From: Rhynchonema sp. JSB1_4
Lineage: Eukaryota; Nematoda; Chromadorea; Monhysterida; Xyalidae
Direction: 5' to 3'
Assembly: GCA_030248065.1 (NCBI GenBank)
Contig: JASAMV010008082.1
Location: 1-64,000 of the forward strand
DNA length: 64,000 nt
Positions 11,790 to 23,528 of this stretch are shown here, in pieces. Made by a program: the position numbers and the translations under genes. Each line of letters starts with the position of its first letter. Position 1 is the stretch's first letter. The notes under the pieces are model-generated. The model had not been told where the DNA came from and did not search any database. It saw only the letters and a list, made by a program, of their open reading frames with translations.

Positions 11790-13150
11790 AGGTCTTGATT
11801 TGATATATGAAATCGTTCGATTTGTATTCGAGAGAGTGCATTTATTTTGACCATGGAGTAAGAAATATTTTTTGAAAATGATAAAAAATGGAATGGGGTA
11901 CAGATAACTGAGGTTTTTTACTGCATGGCAATTTCATATCTCTTCACAGCGCACAGGTCACAGGTCTGTTTGTACCAGACTGGTGTACTATAGGTATATG
12001 TACGTAAATTTAGGGCTGTATGTCCTTGTATGTATGTGGTAATGCACGAGCCCCATTTCTGAGGTACTATGTAAACGCAACGTGGTGCATGCGGATTTTC
12101 ATCCTACTATTCGTTTTGTGGTGACCACGCCACCTCCGAAATCGGGCTCGTGTTTGCGTTGAGTGCCTGTAACTGTCATGTCGGCTCTGGAACAAACTTT
12201 TCACCGTGTAACACACGTATAATAGTAGCAACGTGAAGCCTTGCACCTTGCAGGAGGCTAACTAAAGGCAAATCCGCACTGACGTAATCAGCTAACAAGA
12301 GCCCATCACAGTGTAGCAGCATGACGAATTATTTGCACATGATCTACGCCTGGGCAAATTTTTAATAACAAAGTTATACATGCGTGGCGTATGTATGTGC
12401 ACTGAAAGCAACGCCTGTTTACGTCGTGTATGCATAGGATTCACGAGCATTTTTCCTTCTCATTAGCCGGTCTCATTTGTATAGAAACACGAATCTTTTC
12501 CACTTGATTTCTCGCAAGCAGTGTGGCAGTAAATAAACGGCATCGGATAATGAGCTAAAAATCAGCAGGATAATCAGCAAAAAAAACTTTGATGGCGTCT
12601 GGAGAACCTTCCGGAAAAGTGGAATATGATACTATACCTACATAACCTACAGAAATTATCGAGTTTTCAGTTTTCTTCATCCCTTTGCAATATTGTCACT
12701 GCAGTTTGACAAATGTATCACTCAATTGGTCCAATCCTTCACTTTTAGAATAATAATAATGGCCGCGCTGGCCAGCTGGCAACGCCGACGGCTGCATTTG
12801 ACGAATTTCAATCACAATTCATTCACGGACGACTTTGCTGATTCGTATTTCGGTTTGCAGTAGTTTGTGTGTTTTAATGTCTGAGGATGCCATGTGGATG
12901 TAGAAATACGTTTGCAAAAAACAGCCGGGCCGCGATCGAACGAAATGATGTGAAAGAAAGGGATTCAAATGATATTCACGTATACATGCCAGCCACGAGC
13001 TTACGAGTCGAGTTTGTTTTTCAAGTATTGGCTTGGCCAGCTTCAGTTCACTGGCGTTTCATGAGCTGATGCTTGGACTGTATATCTACAAAGTCATTCA
13101 CGTCATTATTGTTCAGAAACGAAAGTTCTGCCCACCCCCCCCCCCACCAG
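11790..13150. other. Intergenic between the TIL gene and the next gene
   Basis: Around 12060-12170 there is a fragment of the element whose ends read CCACCTCCGAAATCGGGCTC (also at 18218-18552 and 25604-25775). Near 12985-13055 there is a fragment of the 3895-4265 foldback end. No gene is supported; a first exon of the following gene may lie here unrecognised. Confidence 0.45.
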
Positions 13151-16100
13151 GCCATCTATGGAACAACCGTCAAGTGTCGCACGAATCGCGAGTCAAATAC
13201 AACGCGCCGCTTAGTACACGTCAAGCCACCAGGCTGACCATCGGCACATTGCGCGCATCGGCCAGCAGCACAAACATGAGACGAATGGTCGCCACCAATG
13301 CTTGGGTATGTTTGGGAGGATTCTCTAACGGCAACGGTGTAAACGTGAAACAAGGGCCTGTAGTGGCCGATGCCTGACATGAACAATTCCTAGGCCTACA
13401 GTATGTCTTGACTCGGGCCTAACTGCATAAGCGCAGGCCTAACCCTTGGAGATTGACCATTGACGCATTGCAGACATCAGCTTTGCAGTACGAGTATGAA
13501 ATGAAGGACCGCCACTAGTGCTTTGGGAGGGCGATATTAAACTTGGTGATGTTAGTGGGCAAAGGAAGCCCACCATAGTCACCTTGATATTTCAGGACGA
13601 ACTGTTGTCCGAAGGCGAGCGTGTGCGCACAGAGTTGTGGCATTTGCAGCACGAACGGTCGCAAGAGAACTTTCACAAAACGCATCGAGTGACGATCAAC
13701 AAGAAGAAGACGTTTCCCACGAAACAACCCAGCACGACGTGCGTCAATTTTTTCGTTTTTTTAAGTTTTTTTGTTGCGCAGTTTTTGTTTATGTGGATAT
13801 CTGTGATAAAAGCGTGTGCCAAGCTTGGCAATCGGTCTGCTCCGTGTGGGACCTGTGGTGGACACGTGAATTTTGGATCTCAATAACGCTAGTTAAACCA
13901 GCGGAAATCTTATTCGCATGTAGCTGACAAATGGTTTGTCCTGACCGATGAAACGTTCTCGAAAAAACATTCCAGGGAGATGAGCATCGACTCCTCCAAT
14001 CTGACGAAACTGGCCGAAGAGGCGCACGACATGCGAAAGAAGATACTCAGGTGCAGTGTGTGTATGAAACATCACCTGGGTCGCATGAAAAGCTGCGTTT
14101 TTTTAAAAATACTCCAAATTTCCAGACAAATTCGCGGTGATAAGAAATTTGCGACATCAGTGGACAACACACGTTACAATCCGCGAGGTAAAATCACCAG
14201 TGGACCTGTGGGACAGGCAGCTGTGAACAGACGAAAATGGCGACAGGTCGCACAAGCCAGCATTGATTACGGTATGGTTGTGTGTGTGTTTGGAATGGAT
14301 GCGGGTTACTGTAGCGTAAAGGGGGCAGTTATACAGTCTTACCCACTCTACAGTGAGATGATCGTGAACTCTAAGGTTTCTTTCACCGAAACGTTTTGAG
14401 CGGGTCCAAAACTGTCGATGTACAGCACGCTTGCTTTCACTGATATCCTCTGTTATGGGGGTAGCCTTGTTTGCAGTTGGAATTGACTTGGGTTATGGTA
14501 TCCAGGTGTATACTATAATTATTCAGTGAAAAGCGAACGCGAAAAAGAGCATTCTGTCAAACAACGATCAGCCGTTTCGTCACCCATCGTGCAGGAAGTG
14601 ATCTTGGATCACGACTCGGTGGTGGAAAAGGGTGTGTGATGTTTCACTATTAATTTCGTTGCTTTTAAGGGGTGTGTCTGACGTTTTTGGAAAGTTTTCA
14701 GTTTCATCCACAAACAGAGCGCACTGCGAATCCATGGGCACAAGACTACAGACATACGCACACTTTTAAAAACAATAAATGAGATAATGTTAAAAAACGA
14801 AGACAATCAGACGCCACACTTTCAGTCGAAACAGCGATGCACGCGCGCGGTCTCACGCGATGCCTGTCTGCGTCGAGTCAGTCGCTGGGCAGCGAGACGA
14901 CGACCAACTTGGAGAATCAGGCAATAATCAACCCGGACGCAGATCAGGAGGCGGATGATGAGGGCGCCGCCAGTGCGGACGCAGACAACGACCAGCCACA
15001 TGTCTGTTGGAAATGCAAGATGGAGGACGAAATGGAGGAAAAGGGAGAGTTGGGTTGGTCGGTCTGATGACTTATACTAATGGTGTAAACGCACCTGCTG
15101 CCTGTGCTTCGTGCAAACGCAGCAGGATATCTCTGTTGTCGTCACGCACCGGCGCGCTATGTAACCGTGTTATAATAGCAACCTGTATTCATTAGCAGAC
15201 ACACCGAAACCATGTATTAGCTACGCTTGCACGAAACACAGGCAGTTGCGTTGACCACAGTAGTGTTAGCCTGTCTTATTCATACGTTTTTCTCACATCA
15301 AGATAAAAGCATATCAAACATGAGTTGGGCCGTATAGTTTTTCAGTTGCATGCCCGTTGTTTTCACAGACGTTTTCACCGGGGCATCGTCGGTTCGAATG
15401 TACCAGAAACACTTGCGGTGATCCCAAAAAAACAATATACGTGCTGTTGTTTTCAAACCTTGGTAATCAGTCCGGCTTTGGTCGAGCAACCTTTTGTGCC
15501 AATGATGTATCGATAACTACTGGCGCAAACTTCGAAAGATGTTCCCAGCTACAATAAAAAAAATTTCGCGAGAAACTCGAAAAGGACCATACACCAATTT
15601 CCATACTGTTGCCTGGTAAAGGTGGAGTTATACTCAGGTACAAAGCCTTTTGAAGACAAACTGTCTTCATGTCCAGAATGCAGACATGAAGACAAAAAAG
15701 TACAATGTACAAAGGGTTGGAGACAAGGAAGGTACAAGGCTTTGAAGACAAAACGTGGTACAACCAAGAAATGAAAGAAAGAGAATAAGAAAACGGAATT
15801 TACCTAAAAATTGTTGGATGACGAAAAACTGTCAATTTAATGAATTGCTGAATAGCGTGTGGAATTAAACTGATTAAAAATGTCATTGTAAACCTTCACT
15901 ATTGTTCGGAAACACCAAGGAATTTTAGTGGTCGGACCCCAGCAAGAAACAATGTTGCCCATCGGCTGCTGTCAGTGGGGAGCATTCTGCTTCAAATATC
16001 CTGATAGGCTTGATGTGCTACATTAGTTTTTGCTTCTAAAAATATGCAGCAAATATTATTCAGTCTGAGATCGAAAAACTTCTTCAAAACAATGTCACTC

Positions 16101-19100
16101 GACACAGAAAGTGAGGTTGGTCTTCTATTTTTTTCGGGGCATGAGCGTTTTATGGGTTGTACCTAGGAGCATTATACCTTGTTACTTCTTTTAGGTTGCG
16201 ATGTTTACGATTTAGTATCAACATTTTCTATTTTTTTCTGACTCAAATCACACGCGTAAAGTCTTCTTTAGGCTCCAAAAATGGGGGAGTACCCATTTTT
16301 CTTCCCCAGGAAAATTGTTTGGCTTAGGGCTGGTCCGAGGTGTGGCTGGTGTTGTGCATCAACGTTTTTGAAGTTTCTGAAGTGTGCTGTGATGTGAGTC
16401 CACTGAGTAAGTATTAAATCGCTAAGTTGCGTGTAACGTGAGATATTTGCCGTTATGTTGTTTGTCTACAAGCCAAAAGTTCAGCTCGTTGAGCTCTTGC
16501 TTTGGAGACAAATTGTCTTCAAAGCAGTGTCTTCAAAGGATGTCCTCAGAGTGAGTTATGCTTGGTTATGGACAAAGTGTAACTCGCTCGTGAGGACAAT
16601 TCGTCTTTATTGTCTGCTGTATATTGCTGTCTCCAAAGCCCTTTGTACCCGAGTATAACTCCACCTTAATGGCCAAATGAGCGTGTGAAACATCACGAGT
16701 GTTTCAGCGAACACGACCGCCAAGATGCCGTTGTGTTTCTTCGGCCGACACACTTGCGAGCTGAAGAACAGCGTTGACATTGAAGACACGGCCGAAGTGG
16801 ACGAACTACAAGTTGGACGCGGAAAATTATATTTTATAAAACAAAGGAAAAGAAAAAACTAGAAAAGTCTAGTGAATTATCTATACTATTAAAACAGGAA
16901 GACGTATGTATGTATGTATGTGTGTATGTGTGTGGCCCCCTCCCTCGGAAGGGCGGACGGGTCAATTTTCACGGGTAGTTTTGGGTATGCTAACGGGTCT
17001 TCGGGGGGAGGGGGGCACGGCACGGGCGCGGCGCTGTAGCCGGGCCGTAGGCACGGGTCCCGACTAGTTTTATTGAAAAGACATTATTTGCATTGGCATT
17101 TCTATACTACTAAAACAGGAAGACGTATGTATGTATGTATGTAATATGTATGTGTGTATGTGTGTGGCCCCTCCCTCGGAAGGGCGGACGGGTCAATTTT
17201 CACGGGTAGCTTTGGGTATGCTAACGGGTCTTCGGGGGGAGGGGGGCACAGCCGGGCCGTAGGCACGGGTCCCGACTAGTTTTATTGAAATAAATATGAT
17301 AGGTATAATTATTTGGTAACCAAATTTTCAGAATCCCGAAATCGATATCGGAGGCATGACGAAGCACAAAAAGAAGCTGCTTCTGCACATGGACAGCACG
17401 CTGGCAATGGTGGGTGAGAGTGGCGCACCGAGTAATGTCGAATCACGCTCCGGCTATCTGGAGGTGAGGCTGCACGCATTTTGGGTGGAATTTGTGAAAC
17501 GCAAGACGGGTGTAGATGTGGGTGGCGAATTTTACACGCTGTCCCGCGGGACACGGGACAAAAAATATCCTGTCCCGTTGTCGTTGTCCCGCGAGGGTAA
17601 TTCTCGTCCCGTCACACGTATACCCCTATATCTTTGTAATATCCACCTCTAAATATCCAACGCCCCCTATTTGTGGTCAAGTCAAGCATTCGAGTTCAAC
17701 CACTTGACCTGGGTAGGAGCATAAGCGCGAGAATTAGGCCTAAGTTGGCCTCCAAGTACCTATACCTATGTATATAGCCCGGCCTGAGTTTGTCAGGCCC
17801 TGATTCACGCATATCGGAAAATGAGCAATATTATGTGGTTCCGAAAATTGTAAATTTGAAAAGTCGATATGTGTGTAGTCTTTCAATATTTTAGATGTCA
17901 CCATAAAAACGCAGGGCCTGTGCACCAAACACACCTCCTTGCAGGATCAGGAACAGGGATCCGAAGTTCTCACCTCCAACAACAACAACAACAACGTCAC
18001 GGTGTCGTTTGCACTGGGCGGTGGCGAAATTCACAGCAGAATCAAACGGATGGGCGGTATCAGCAACGCGCTGCAAGTGCGACGATGTAGGAGTTTTGTC
18101 AAGCGGAAGAAAAAGTGGACCGGAAGAGAGAAATTGATGAAATGCCAGACCATGTCCAGCATACTAACGGATGATGTACCGGATGGAAATGAGGTTTCCA
18201 ACATACAAAAGACAAACTATGTACGCCAACACGAGGCCGATTTCGGAGGTGGTGCGGTTACAAAACGAATAGAAAGAGAAAATCCTCATGCACCACGTTG
18301 TATTCTGCAACGTGTAACATTTCCCAAATCAGCAGCCACGTATGAATCTATACTACTAAAACAGTTAGACGTACGTATGTATGTATGTCTGTGGCCCCCT
18401 CCCTCGGGGGCACGGTTCAATTTTCACGGGTAGCTTTAGGTAGCTAGCGGGTTTTGGATAGCCCAGCGTGCTTTAGCCAGGCCGTAGGTACGGGCCCCGT
18501 CTAGTGTTTCACTAGCCACCTCCGAAATCGGGCTCGTGTTGGCGTAGTGTTATGTTTAGCAGCGATCAATTTACCAGTTTAATCAATCGGGTTTTCATGA
18601 GGGAATATGCATTTCGGGCGACGTCAAACTTGATATGGTCCGTCATTCTGTTTCATCGAAGGTTTCATGCAGAGGATGTTTCGAAATCTTGACTGGCCTC
18701 TAATTTCGGCGTCTGGGAACGACTACAAATTATGTGTTTTGACGCTATGTAGGCACAAAACTACAGCTCATCGGTCGTCCTTTGTGCCGAGCACGTCCAA
18801 GACACTGGTGCACCAGCTCACGTGGCTTTTGGGGTCACATCGCGGTCATCTGGTGCATTCGCACTGACGATGACTTGGTGCACCGCCCGTCTGCTAGAAC
18901 AAGTCGAAACAGAAAACAGGCAGCACATTGCTATACAATTGACATTATGATGGTCGATTCCAATGGCTCCGAAACGTGAACGTAAACTAGGGCAAAGCAC
19001 ATCCGATAACGAAGTTTGATGCAGTGGTCTAACTACTTACGTATAATTTCAAACTGAAGCATCAATTCGAAAATTTACACTTTGATGTTTCACAGGGTGA

Positions 19101-21478
19101 AGATGAATGTTCGGAGAGCCACGTGCCCAATGCGCACCTCCATTACACAACGCCTGCTGCGTTAGTTTCCCATCGCAACTCTTGGTTTTGCACTTTATTG
19201 GTGCACCATTAAAGCAATTAACGTTGGTGTATTCGCACTGACGATGACCTGGTGCACCGCTCGTCTGCGATGACTGATCGAATCGAAACTTTTTTTTATA
19301 AGAACAAAAAATTGTTGGAACATCTCTTATCGCAAGAGGCACCTTTACAAGGATGTTCCGGCATTATTGTCGAGTGAGTGACAGAACAGGTAAATGTCGT
19401 ACGCCAGTCTACTGTGGGAGATGCCTACGTCAACCACGTTGTAACTAGCCAAAATTTCCAGCACTGCGGCTCCAAGCGAAGCGCCACCGTATGACATGTC
19501 GGACAGAGAAGCGATGACAGAGACAAAGGAAGGTGAAGAAAATCACGATGAAGATCAGACAACAGTTGACGATAATAAAACGGAAGAGAAAAAAGGTGGC
19601 GACGAGAGGAAACTTGCGCCTGTGCTGCTGGAGGCTAGCGTTCTAATCACAATGGTTAGTTGTGGTTTTTGTCTTGACGTTGCATATTTATGCCATCAGC
19701 AAGGAATGTGCGCTGTGCGACACCCTGAAATTCACCATAATATGGCCGGTGGTCTCAAAGCGGGTGATCACCGTGCTGCGGTGGCCGCACACGCAAGCCT
19801 TTTTGCATTGAGGATAATTACAGCTTTTCCCATATCACTTTGACCAGCGTAATTCGTTTGCTGTCAACAACTTCGAAATTCTCAAAATATGCAAGTGGAC
19901 GCTGATGAATGCCAACGGTCACGTGATGAACAGGGGCAGACCCAAATTCGACACAGCGCGCGGCTTTGAACTGTATATTGTATTTTTCAGCAAGTTGCCA
20001 CGCCCACGTCCGACGATGCGCGCAGCGTTTGCTCCAAAGGCGCCACGTCACCACCCGACAAGACGCACAACAACAACACCGCTGAGGAAAGTCTGACCGT
20101 GCCCGACCCCGACCATGAAGAAGATGGGAAAGCAACAAAAGCGGAAGAAAAAGAAAATGATGAAAAAGATAAAGAGAAAAGTGCGGCGGAGGAGTCAGAT
20201 GTGGAGGATGAGCAGTTGGTGGTGCACAAGGCCGGGCCTCGTCGGGGCACATTGACCGATGAAGAGGCCGGGCTCGAAAGTGACAGCAGCTCGTCGGTGA
20301 TGTTCGGTGGGTCAATCCTGCTCACTGTGTACTGCATCGGGATACCGTGCGTTCAGTTGGATACTCTGTGCTGCTGATTGCGGCTAATCGTACTGTCGTC
20401 AACACAAGTGGTCGCCACTCTTGTCGTCAACCAGAAATGAGAGCGAGAAGCTAGACATGGGAGTTGACGACAGTACGATAAGCCTGATTGCTGAATATGA
20501 TTTTAGGCCTGCCCCTGTCAAATTGGCCACTGGTCTCTTCCAGAATTTTCGAATTTGTTGAACAGTTTCCTGATTTGCTGCGAGTTTTGTTTTGACGACC
20601 GCGAAAACTGTTCCCAAAGCGGCAGAGACAACCATACACACGCACGTATGAAAGCGTCCATTTGACTCCAGCAAAGACACACCCCACCGTATGAAACCGA
20701 TATTGCCAATTTTGCTATCGACCCTCTGTGGTACCGGATTTCGAAAACTTTGCAAGACAAATTTGTATTGCTTTTGTAGATTTCGTCGACGCAAATCTGG
20801 GCTTCGTTGGCCATCTGGGTAAGTGGAAATTATGTAAAAACCAGCTCGTGTGTGCGTGTGTTTTTGTCGGTCTCGTGCCCGGGTGTCTGAATTCGCACAC
20901 TGACGATGACCTGGTGCACCGCCGTGAGAGCAGGTCGAAACGGGCGGGTCAACCCGAAAACGCACTGCTTCACAATTCACATTGATATTGGTTGTTGTGA
21001 AAAAAATTGTTGTTATTTCTTCGGCTACGGCAATCTCTCTGATGCACGTTTGAATACGGGCAGACGGTATGCTGTACATCTCTTCCCTTTCTTCCTTTCT
21101 TGGAGTGATTCTTCAGTGCATTCGCGCACTGACGATGACCTGGTGCACCTCTATGAGCCATCGTGTGGAACGGGCCAAAATAAGCGTCCGACCGAACCAC
21201 CGCCTTTATTTCACGAGTTGTGCTGAAAAAATTCACGCCGAAATCCATCCAAATCTCAAACTTACTGTCGATATCCCGCAGGGCCGCACGCCCGTTCCCC
21301 GCCACCCGAAGAGCTAGAACACGCACTGCAAGAGCACACGGCCAACCAGTATCTTGGAAGCAGCTTGCCAGATCGATTTATGAGAAGTGCGGTATTCGGC
21401 TGTTTATTGTACAATCCCCGTCAAAGTCTACCCTCTATGGATTGGACTGATCGGAACAGAGTTGTTTTCGTTCACTAA
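13151..21478 (+). CDS. Unrecognised multi-exon gene, about 713 residues, probably 5'-incomplete
   Basis: Thirteen phase-compatible exons: 13151-13305, 13596-13738, 13976-14050, 14126-14271, 14527-14631, 14826-15053, 16708-16811, 17332-17463, 17915-18193, 19303-19373, 19462-19654, 19991-20306 and 21282-21478. The lengths sum to a continuous frame ending in TAA. The product is hydrophilic with no obvious membrane segment. It opens with a basic stretch (RLTIGTLRASASSTNMRRMV), then DELLSEGERVRTELWHLQHE and a basic VTINKKKTFPTK. Further on come a helix-like NLTKLAEEAHDMRKKILR, a possible CxxC pair (VCWKCKM) in an acidic Asp/Glu-rich region, a poly-Asn run, and a long Glu/Lys/Asp segment (exon 19991-20306). 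It ends after LPDRFMRSAVFGCLLYNPRQ. I do not recognise the family. A large cytoplasmic scaffold or regulatory protein would fit the composition. Starts of the first exon and ends of the last are uncertain. Confidence 0.65.
15619..16667. mobile_element. About 1.05-kb inverted-terminal-repeat element
   Basis: The left end AAGGTGGAGTTATACTCAGG is mirrored by the right end, GAGTATAACTCCACCTT. Each is followed inward by GTACAAAG and GAAGACA/TGTCTTC words. It lies in the intron between exons 14826-15053 and 16708-16811 of the unrecognised gene, and ends 40 bp before the acceptor. No transposase frame is seen. Confidence 0.65.
16880..17067 (+). mobile_element. Helitron-like short element, copy 1
   Basis: It starts TCTATACTATTAAAACAGGA and ends in CTAG after a GC-rich hairpin (CGGGCC...GGGTCCCG), and sits between A (16879) and T (17068). 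The 5'-TC, a 3' CTAG preceded by a hairpin, insertion between A and T, and no target duplication are Helitron hallmarks. It is far too short to encode Rep/helicase, so it is non-autonomous. It lies in an intron of the unrecognised gene. Confidence 0.8.
17101..17279 (+). mobile_element. Helitron-like short element, copy 2 (tandem with copy 1)
   Basis: Same start (TCTATACTACTAAAACAGGA) and same 3' hairpin and CTAG as copy 1, which ends 33 bp upstream. Both copies are followed by TTTTATTGAAA, so this may be a tandem duplication rather than two independent insertions. It lies in the same intron, 52 bp before the next exon. Confidence 0.8.
18218..18552. mobile_element. MITE with CCGATTTCGGAGGTGG ends, containing a nested Helitron
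   Basis: The left end reads ACGCCAACACGAGGCCGATT and the right end is the inverse, AATCGGGCTCGTGTTGGCGT. The interior matches the copy at 25604-25775 (TTACAAAACGAATAGAAAGA, then CAACGTGTAACATTTCCCAA). It is interrupted by the Helitron copy at 18347-18504. A partial copy lies near 12110-12170. Confidence 0.8.
18347..18504 (+). mobile_element. Helitron-like short element, copy 3 with paralogous empty site
   Basis: It starts TCTATACTACTAAAACAGTT and ends GGGCCCCGTCTAG. It is inserted in the MITE at 18218-18552. The related MITE at 25604-25775 reads CACGTATGAA directly into TGTTTCA, exactly the two flanks here. The insertion is therefore precise, between A and T, with no target duplication. Confidence 0.88.
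20382..20484. mobile_element. Short foldback MITE
   Basis: Ends GGCTAATCGTACTGTCGTCA and TTGACGACAGTACGATAAGC are inverse of each other, and the interior is short. It lies in the intron between exons 19991-20306 and 21282-21478 of the unrecognised gene. Confidence 0.75.
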
Positions 21479-21533
21479 TATTCCATTCGCCCTGTAGAAT
21501 GGTTGTCTTATTGTGTCAACTCTCGTTTGCTAT

Positions 21534-21749
21534 GTACCAGGGAATGCCAAATAAGTCCCCCGAATAAATCCACAGTGGGGAGGCTTATTTGGAAGATTTT
21601 GCGAGTAAGCCCATCTGTGGCATTTTTCAGCAATTTTTCATATTCTTATACAAAGTGGGGGCTTATTTGGGAAACTATTTTTTTCAAATCTCAAATCCAT
21701 AATGTGTCCGAAATAAGCCCCGTGGGACTTATTTGGCGTTCTCCGGTAC
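21534..21749. mobile_element. MITE with GTACCAGGGAATGCCAAATA ends
   Basis: The left end GTACCAGGGAATGCCAAATA is mirrored by TATTTGGCGTTCTCCGGTAC on the right. Internal words GGGGCTTATTTGG recur on both strands. A relic is visible near 30765-30865 (CAAATAAGCCCCAGTGGGGG). It is immediately downstream of the unrecognised gene. Confidence 0.8.
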
Positions 21750-22841
21750 ATACATAGAAAAATTCATGTAAAAATGCCTGTGTGTGCGTTGCAATGGATG
21801 GAGGAGGTACAGTATGGACAGCAAAAATTATTGGCTGCTGTATTTGGTGTGTAGGTTTGAAATAGTTTTTCAAAACAGTCAACCTTGTGGCGGAGTTTGT
21901 TTTTAGCTCCGTGTCTCTTGCCTCACCCACGTTTGTCTGCGCACAGAGAGGGTGGACTCCACAAATGGCAACGTCGTGGGATTATTTCGAAACAAAAACG
22001 TGTGTTGGCACAATTTCAAAAAAACAAATAATTCACTTTTTGCAGAAAAAAGTGACGCGGGCGTGGAAATCGACCACAATGAACTGTTGCCGCAATAGGA
22101 AGACTATTGGAAAGATTTTATTTTGTTACAGGAATGTTTGCAATACTTTAAATATTAGCAATTTTGAAGCCTGTACTTACGCAATAATCTTGTAATTTAT
22201 TGACACATATGATGATTCATAATACAGTTTTCAAGTTTTGGTGGAGCCTTTCTTAACACCAGAAAATTCGGTGAAACTCTTCTTGTTTATTCATTTTTAT
22301 TTATGATTAAAAACCTAACCGATCCGTTTATTTGTTGCATATTTATTTCGTATGTCATGTGGTTCACAGAAAGACAGAGCATAGGTCCCCTGGAGTGTTT
22401 TTTCATGTTTTGAGTGCGGGGCTGTTTATTATCACTCGAGATTTTATAAACTGCGTGGTCGGCATGTATGTAACTTACAAATACACCGTATTATTTGCTC
22501 AAAAATGCTAACTACTATTTTTTAAACTGTTGAACTATGCTCTATAGTATCCTCTGCAGTTGCAACTTCTGAGGAATAAAAAAAATTTCTACTTCGACTT
22601 GTCGGATATAGTAACCAGCCCAAAAAGTTGAGTGTGGTGATTGAAAATAGTTAACCAGCCACGCGTCTATATTTCAGAAGATCTCTGAACTTTCTTCATC
22701 AAATCTCCTGCGCCTCGGGGCAGTTAATCATTACCCTCAGCCTCGATTTTTATTGCAATTGAGTTGGCCAGAAGTAAGTATATAGTTAATTTGTAATTTG
22801 ATAGTGAACGTCAATCAATCTAAGATATACCGAATTTCCAG

Positions 22842-23528
22842 TGCAGACTTCCTCAACCACCATTCTGTTCATCAACATCATTTGCTGTGCAACTGTCGGG
22901 CTTTGTCGTCCCACAAATCAGGTTTGTATTTTAGTACATCTATAATTCTGATGTGGTTGACACAGGTCGTTCACCCATTCGAACGACGGACACAACGGCA
23001 AGAAATTGCCTCATATTTGCATATATGTCAATGGAGTAGTGTATCAACCATGTGTGTTAACCACATGTGCAACACGCCATTTTCCGATCAGAACATTCAG
23101 CAGTTTAAAATGTACTTTTGCGCAATTTTCGTGGTGGCTCGTTTCAACTTGCTCCAACAGACGGACGGTGCACCGGGTTATCGCCAGTGGACAGAACGCT
23201 CTAGGCTCCAGATCCGCTCAGAACCAGTACATCAATAATATTCTCATTCCAGCCCCTAACACCGACGACCACCGTAGAGTTTCACGACGCGTTCGTTCTC
23301 TGCACAAAGCAAGACGCCCTGATGCATAAAGGCGACTGTACGGCGCTGTTCATTCATTGCGTCAACAAAGTGGACCCCTCGGCTACAGTCACCACCCCAA
23401 GACCATCGACCCCCAGTCATAATCACTTTGTTTCGTGCTCACGCGCGCGCGCCACTCATCACGATGCGGACTGTACGGATTTGTTCTATCATTGTGTTAG
23501 AAAGATTGGCTGGATGAGGTGGCGTTAA
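22842..23528 (+). CDS. Small secreted Cys-repeat protein, C-terminus GWMRWR (5'-incomplete)
   Basis: Exon 22842-22921 encodes a signal-like hydrophobic core (TTILFINIICCATVGLC). It joins at phase 0 to exon 23253-23528, which ends in TAA. The last exon contains an exact internal duplication of spacing C-x11-C-x6-C: the first ends DCTALFIHCVNK, the second DCTDLFYHCVRK. A Thr/Pro/Ser linker separates the two. The C-terminus is KIGWMRWR. The DCTxLFxHC words resemble part of a CBM14/peritrophin chitin-binding domain, but the remaining cysteines are missing. I prefer a distinct small secreted family, because three neighbouring genes share the signal/phase-0/Cys architecture. The exon carrying the start codon was not found. 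The intron holds a short dispersed repeat near 23160. Confidence 0.6.

Noticed and set aside
17889..17914. Acceptor at ATTTTAG before ATGTCACC
   Set aside because: It would give the wrong phase after exon 17332-17463. The acceptor AACGCAG 20 bp further on keeps the frame.
19818..20337. Minus-strand Ser/Pro-rich frames opposite the Glu/Lys exon
   Set aside because: They are complements of the acidic/lysine-rich plus-strand exon 19991-20306, which fits the phase chain.
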